Source: Mesostigma viride
Taxonomy: Eukaryota > Streptophyta > Mesostigmatophyceae > Mesostigmatales > Mesostigmataceae
DNA: 34,046 nucleotides
Assembly (NCBI GenBank): GCA_009746045.1
Contig: RPFO01000320.1
Span: 1-34,046 of the forward strand
Reading direction: 5' to 3'
How positions within the stretch are numbered: the first letter of the stretch is position 1; each line of letters starts with the position of its first letter. A model generated the notes under the pieces. It worked only from the letters and a program-made list of their open reading frames with translations, was not told the origin of the DNA and did not search any database. Shown here one piece after another: positions 29,930 through 34,046 of this stretch. Both the position numbers and the translations under genes were made by a program.

Positions 29930-30620
29930 AAATGCATCCTCCAATTGCCCCATTACCTGTGCCAAACCCTTGTGCTGTTCTTGTTTTTCAGAGCGCAGAC
30001 TCGGCGAAGTTGCGGATGATGGCCGCTTGTCCCAATAAATTCCGCGCACCTGGCGGAATTCCAAGTGGCCCCCGTCAGCCCGGCTGTTATTCCCGGGAAG
30101 CGCGCCAGTCCGGCCAAGTTCGAAGTGAGCTCCCCTCATGTAACTCACAAATATCTGACACTTTTCCACTGACATCTGGCCAAAATCTTTGTGAGTGTCT
30201 GCCATATATGATTTGCTACCCGGCCCTAAACGCAAAATCTGACGGCGTGCCGTCAGTCGAACGACGAAAGCGGCGGAATAAGGGTGTCGCTTCGGGTAAC
30301 CGGCGGATGTCAGGAGTGGGGCCCTCGTCATTCAGGCTGTTATTCCCTGGAAGCGCGCCAGCCCGGCCAAATTCGAAAGTCCTGAATCTTTTGCTTCCCT
30401 GCTGCAACTCTCAAATATCTGGCACTTGTTTACAAAATCTTCATCAGGATCTGCAAGTTGAGATTTGATCATTTTTTAATCGATTTATTATTTTTCTACC
30501 CTGCCTTGAGACCAAATCGGACGGCGTACCGTCAGTCGAATGACGACAGCGGCGGAAAAAGAGTGTCGCTTTGGGTACCCGGCAGATGTCAGAATGGTGT
30601 CACAAGTGAGGGGTGAGGCG
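29930..30620. repeat. Dispersed direct repeats (two families)
   Basis: One segment, GTTATTCCCGGGAAGCGCGC... continuing CCGGCCAA, occurs near 30,085 and again near 30,340 (about 255 bp apart). Another, GACGGCGTGCCGTCAGTCGA..., about 85 bp long, occurs at 30241 and again at 30520 (about 279 bp apart) with ~85% identity. Each of the second type starts with a small inverted repeat (GACGGC-GT-GCCGTC). The repeats make matching but poor open frames on both strands, which I do not call as genes. They may be pieces of a non-autonomous element. Confidence 0.7.
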
Positions 30621-30847
30621 GCCACCCGGCCGTAACGGCGTAATCGGGCGGGACACCCTCGGTTATGTGGCGCCAGCGGCGGTAAAAGCGCGCCAAAGAT
30701 CACAAGCGGCTGGAATATGTTAAGTGGCCACCCAAGACACTTCAGACATTCAAGACACAGCCTCCCCTGGACAGCCAGTCTTCACAGTCTTTACCCAGTC
30801 TTCACACTGTCACCACCAACCCAATCCATCTCTCTGCCTGGACACAG

Positions 30848-32964
30848 ATGTCCATTGTCATGGCTACTACTCTTGGGACTTCATCGGGCAGCGCCGGCAG
30901 GAATGCGGTGAGTGCTGCCTTTTTGCTGTCCTTGCAAAGTTGTTGTGATCCTGCCAATGCAGGCCTCTTTAGTTTTTCTATCCAGGCCAGGAGGGGCACT
31001 TTCATTGCAATCATGTTTTTGGTTGCTTCACATTCCGTTTGCCGCCGCTTATCCGGCATGTGCAAGCATTCAGAAGTTATTTGTACAATGCAGGAGGGTT
31101 GGTAGCACTTTCTTGGGCCCTTAAAGCTTTCATTACCCTAGATTTTCCTGGCTGCTTATCCGTTTGCCGCCTGTCCGAAACTGTGCAGGCATTCAAAGGC
31201 TTTTTGTACAATGCAGGACTGGTGGATCCACTTTCTTGAACCCTTTCAGCACCCCCTATATTTTCCTGGCTGCTTCATCCGTTTGCCGCCGCCTGTCCGA
31301 AACTGTGCAGGCATTCACAGGCTTTTTGTACAATGCAGGACTGTTGGATCCACTTTCTTGAACCCTTTCAGCACCCCTTATATTTTCCTGGCTGCTTCAT
31401 CCGTTTGCCGCCGCCTGTCCGAAACTGTGCAGGCATTCACAGGCTTTTTGTACAATGCAGGACTGCTGGATCCACTGTCTTGGGCCCTTTCGTTTCAGCT
31501 CACTTCAATTTTCCCTTTGCTGCTTTACCTGACTGCGCTTATTATCCTGTGCACATGCAGAACCGGCAGCAGTTAAACATCAACGACCCCAACGCATACA
31601 TCCCCATGGAAAGGTGGAAGGGGCTCGACAAATGCATCCACGCCCTCACGGACTATCCGGGGCATAAGGATGTCCGGGAGGCGCTGGATGCCGCGCTCCA
31701 GGAACGCGGTCTGAGAAACCCATCGTGGAAGGCCGGGCGGGGCGGCCACTCGCTACACCCAATTCTGGCGTACCACGTGTGCCTTAACAACCCCGAGCTG
31801 GCGAGTGAGCTCCCCCTGCTAGTCAAGTACTTCCACAACAACGGATGGGAGCTTCCCGACCAGGGCCTGCGGGAGCTGGAGCAGGCCAGCCGGGTGAGCC
31901 CTCACACCCCAGTGTTCGAGCGCAACGAAGTCGCGGACCGGCTCAAGGAGGAGCTGAAGGAGAAAGAAAAGGAGCTGAAGGAGCAGCAACTGGACTTCGG
32001 GCGCCAGATCGACGTGTACAAGCAGCAGCAGGCCCAGGACAACGCGAGCATGGTCGCCATAAACCGCGCGCACCTCGAGATGGTGAAGGAGAACCACGAG
32101 CTTGTGAGCGAAATCTCCGACCGCGTGGAGGAGATATCCAAGCTGACGGAGGAGAACGCCGTACTGCGGCTGGAGCTGAAGGAGAGTTGCGATATGGTCG
32201 AGCGCCTGCAGCAGGAGCTCCAGGAGGAGGAGGAGAGGCGCCTCCTGGAGCTGCAGCGGGCGGGAGAGGTCGCCACCAAGGAGCTGCAGAGGTTCCGGGA
32301 GCATGCCGAGAGAGAGACCGCCCAGAAGGTGGCGGACATCGAGAAGGCCCTGAACGACATCACCGAGAGGGAGGTTCAGAAGCACGCCGGGCAGCTGGCC
32401 AGCGAGCTGGTCGCCGTCAAGGGGCGGCTTGACGAGAGCCGCGACGAAATCGCGAGGCTGACGGAGAAGCTGGAGGAGACGGACGCGAAGTTGCGGGACG
32501 AGATGCGGGACTCGGCGGTGATGGAGATGCAGCTGGGGTGGAAGGCGGACGGGTACGACAAACTCAGCCAGGAGAAGGAGATCATCGACAAGGTTTACGA
32601 GCGGGTCACCACGGGGGTGCGAACGATCAAGGCGCTCGGCCTCGGAACCGCCTCCCTGACGCTGACCAAGCAGCTCATGGTCGAGATCGCGACCGAGTTC
32701 GCCAGGGTGTCCAGGTGCTGCCCGCACGCTGTCCGTGGGCTCCCGGGGTACGTGCACGACATGGTGGAGTTCCGGGTGACCCAGATCTTCGCGCGCAAGT
32801 GGACCAGGCTGGTGCTGGCGTGCGACCGCCACCGCTGGTCCCTGGAGATGGCGCGCCTCTACGTGACCGTCACCGAGCCGCTGGGCGGTGGCGCGCGGAT
32901 CAGCGGGCACCCCACCATCCCCGACGGGGTGCTGACCCTCGTCGACCTGGCCACCCTCGAGTAG
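30848..32964 (+). CDS. Coiled-coil protein, possible KilA-N-like N-terminus, one intron
   Basis: Exon 1 is 30848-30907 (20 codons, ending GCG|GTGAGT). Exon 2 is 31561-32964 after GTGCACATGCAG. Both are phase 0 and give 487 residues. Alternatively translation may start at the ATG at 31555, giving 469. Residues ~30-130 hold GGHSLHPILAYHVCLNNPELASELP, which faintly resembles the HPxLAxxxAxWxSPEF core of KilA-N domains. Residues ~150-380 form a long coiled coil (RLKEELKEKEKELKEQQ, LQQELQEEEERRLLELQR). The C-terminal ~100 residues are globular and Arg-rich (FARVSRCCPHAVRGLP, FARKWTRLVLACDRHRW). The intron could indicate a host gene or an adapted viral one. Confidence 0.55.
30908..31560 (+). other. 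Intron with four 122-bp tandem repeats
   Basis: Donor GTGAGT at 30908 and acceptor ATGCAG at 31560; the intron is 653 bp. From about 31,030 to 31,500 it holds four tandem copies of a ~122-bp unit. The segment TTTTTGTACAATGCAGGACT recurs at 31201, 31323 and 31445, and in altered form near 31,079. Each unit carries an acceptor-like TGCAG|G that looks like the real acceptor. The repeats give an open frame running into exon 2, which I regard as accidental. Confidence 0.6.
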
Positions 32965-33238
32965 ATTTGCCCGGATCGGATTTTTGTCTGCAGCGTCGTG
33001 TCGGTGTGGTTTTTGATAGGCGGCTCTTTGGATCGGCGCACTAGGTGCTGGCCGACGCTTTTAAAGGCAACTGGGTTATCTTTTTCTCTTGAGATCTGAT
33101 GTAGACCATCTATTATTAATTCCCAGTCAGCAGGCATATTATTGACATCCCAACCATTTTCAATGGCTATTTTTTGCCTTAATTTGTCTAATGTGTACCC
33201 AAGTTCATTTTCTATGTCTTGCGCTGTTGGTATAGCTA
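32965..33238 (-). other. AT-rich open stretch, possible C-terminal tail of the nuclease or a gene fragment
   Basis: About 90 codons on the minus strand without a start codon: IPTAQDIENELGYTLDKLRQ, NGWDVNNMPADWELIIDGL, NPVAFKSVGQHLVRRS. Its base composition is much poorer in GC than the nuclease gene before it or the coiled-coil gene beyond it. It lies one -1 frame away from the nuclease, so one extra G/C near 33,245 would join them. Otherwise it is the remnant of another gene. I do not recognise it. Confidence 0.35.
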
Positions 33239-33736
33239 GAGGGCCTTGCAGTGTCCCTCGGCTCGCATGACCTCGTTGATGCACAGGTTGGTGTCCTTGT
33301 CCACCAACCAGCCCAGCACGCGACCGAACGCGTCGTTGGAGTGACAGCGCAGCTCCAGGATCTTCGTGTTTTTGTCCACTCTCTCCTGTATGTCCGCCTG
33401 GCTCATCCCCTCGTCGTGGTCGTCCCACGAGACGTTGGTGGTCAGCTGGAGCAGTCTCTTTCTGGCCAGTCTCGCGCGTTGTATAATAGCGTCCCTCTGC
33501 GGGACGTAGCGGAACGGCTTCAGCTCTAAGTCCGTGTCGATACCCAGCAGCCGGACGGTCACCTTCATAGGCTGGCGTGTCCAGGGGTTCAGCGTGATTA
33601 TTTTAACCGTGTCCCCGTCGCACACCTGGCACACCTTGCACTCTTTGAACACCAGCCCGTAAAAGGAGAAGGGCTTCACCTCGCTGTTCGTCAACGTAAA
33701 GCCAGGCCGGCCGGATCTCGACGGTACCCGCCGCAT
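33236..33736 (-). CDS. Staphylococcal-nuclease-like (TNase) protein
   Basis: A 166-residue protein. Features of the SNase fold are VCQVCDGDTVKI (metal-binding Asp region), VRLLGIDTDLE (catalytic Arg and the GID loop), an Ala/Arg-rich helix ARLARKRLLQLTTN, ELRCHSNDAFGRVLGWL with the second Arg, and NLCINEVMRAEGHC near the end. The usual GHAxxYxGG ending is missing: the frame stops right after GHCKAL where AT-rich DNA begins. SNase-like proteins are common in giant viruses and cleave DNA or RNA. The acidic residue normally in PE after GID is displaced here, so activity is uncertain. The start is ATG 33736. Confidence 0.7.
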   Translation of the reverse strand: MRRVPSRSGRPGFTLTNSEVKPFSFYGLVFKECKVCQVCDGDTVKIITLNPWTRQPMKVTVRLLGIDTDLELKPFRYVPQRDAIIQRARLARKRLLQLTTNVSWDDHDEGMSQADIQERVDKNTKILELRCHSNDAFGRVLGWLVDKDTNLCINEVMRAEGHCKAL

Positions 33737-34046
33737 CCAGGCGGGAGCGCAGGCTTCTAACCGGCAGCTACACGGCTCTATACTAGCAAATCCTCGACAC
33801 TACGCAGAGAATCCGGCCGTAAACTAACCTTACCAATCGTCGTGAATGCTCATCATACGTAATAGCAGAGCGCAGAATCAATCCTCTCGATACTTCGGCA
33901 TCGGCAATTCAGAGCTATGACCATAGACCGGTCGCACAAGCAACGCGTTGGCCCCATCCAGAGCGACGACTCGTCACAGCACGTGCATACTTCTTTTCCT
34001 CGAAAACCGCTCACGAGTTGTTAGCAAAGTCCGTGACACGAGCAGG
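33737..34046. other. Right-edge stretch without recognised features
   Basis: About 50% GC, no long open frame, no repeat and no RNA gene that I can see. It may hold the promoter of the nuclease gene, but no TATA-like box stands out. Confidence 0.4.

Noticed and set aside
29912-30468. Open frames on both strands (139 and 178 codons)
   Set aside because: They lie in direct repeats and mirror each other's repeats; no family motif or codon bias.
31333-31560. N-terminal extension of the coiled-coil protein through the 122-bp repeats
   Set aside because: The repeat translation has no protein character and lies between a good donor and acceptor that keep phase.
31819-32910. Minus-strand open frame of 363 codons
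   Set aside because: Antisense of the coiled-coil gene; its Leu/His/Gln-rich sequence mirrors Glu/Lys codons.
1-34046. tRNA or rRNA genes
   Set aside because: No cloverleaf or rRNA-like conserved segment was noticed by eye, although a covariance-model search was not possible.

Overview
The window looks like nuclear DNA of a chlamydomonadalean (Chlamydomonas/Volvox-type) green alga carrying a block of genes from a large DNA virus. The algal signs are GC-rich exons with GTGAG...CAG introns, a TGTAA-type 3' end signal, a secreted root-cap-family protein gene, an L1-type LINE and many minisatellites. The viral signs are a tightly packed, mostly intronless block with convergent genes 4 bp apart. 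It encodes a protein resembling a conserved uncharacterised nucleocytoviricot family (I believe DUF5767), very long Ig-like/LamG fibre proteins, F-box-like proteins, Bro/KilA-like proteins and a staphylococcal-nuclease-like protein. No major capsid protein, DNA polymerase or packaging ATPase is present, so this is at most part of an endogenous giant virus.

Layout. 1-3,020: a 9-bp minisatellite, then the 3' half of a host root-cap-like gene (two exons) and its 3' UTR. 3,150-4,100: an open but doubly truncated LINE reverse-transcriptase fragment ending at a 24-bp palindrome. 4,135-5,466: non-coding DNA with no recognisable gene. 5,467-11,057: a nearly full-length L1-like LINE with tandem 168-bp 5' monomers, ORF1 (RRM-type) and ORF2 (APE endonuclease plus RT) coupled by an ATGA overlap, a 3' stem-loop and an ATTA tail. 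11,058-12,060: a 184-bp tandem repeat, 8-bp minisatellites and a 143-bp duplication. About 12,100-29,750: the viral block. 29,930-30,620: dispersed direct repeats. 30,848-32,964: a coiled-coil gene with an intron full of 122-bp tandem repeats. 32,965-33,736: a nuclease gene with an odd AT-rich tail. 33,737-34,046: nothing recognised.

The viral block splits into functional groups. A ~10-kb minus-strand run (14,049-23,965) encodes three fibre/adhesin-like proteins (349, 1013 and ~1917 aa) that probably form surface or host-recognition structures. A plus-strand run (24,042-27,232) encodes the DUF5767-like protein, an F-box-like protein and a possible virion protein; two of these share a GTGTATAT motif just before the start codon. 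A minus-strand run (27,296-29,746) encodes a Bro/KilA-like protein, a small DUF2314-like protein and charged helical proteins.

Nine reading-frame breaks inside otherwise well-conserved genes, eight viral and one in the LINE, all need one extra base, and nearly all lie at G or C runs. This looks more like consensus homopolymer undercalling than decay, so these genes should not be called pseudogenes without checking reads. All family names are from my own reading of the sequence; no database search was possible.
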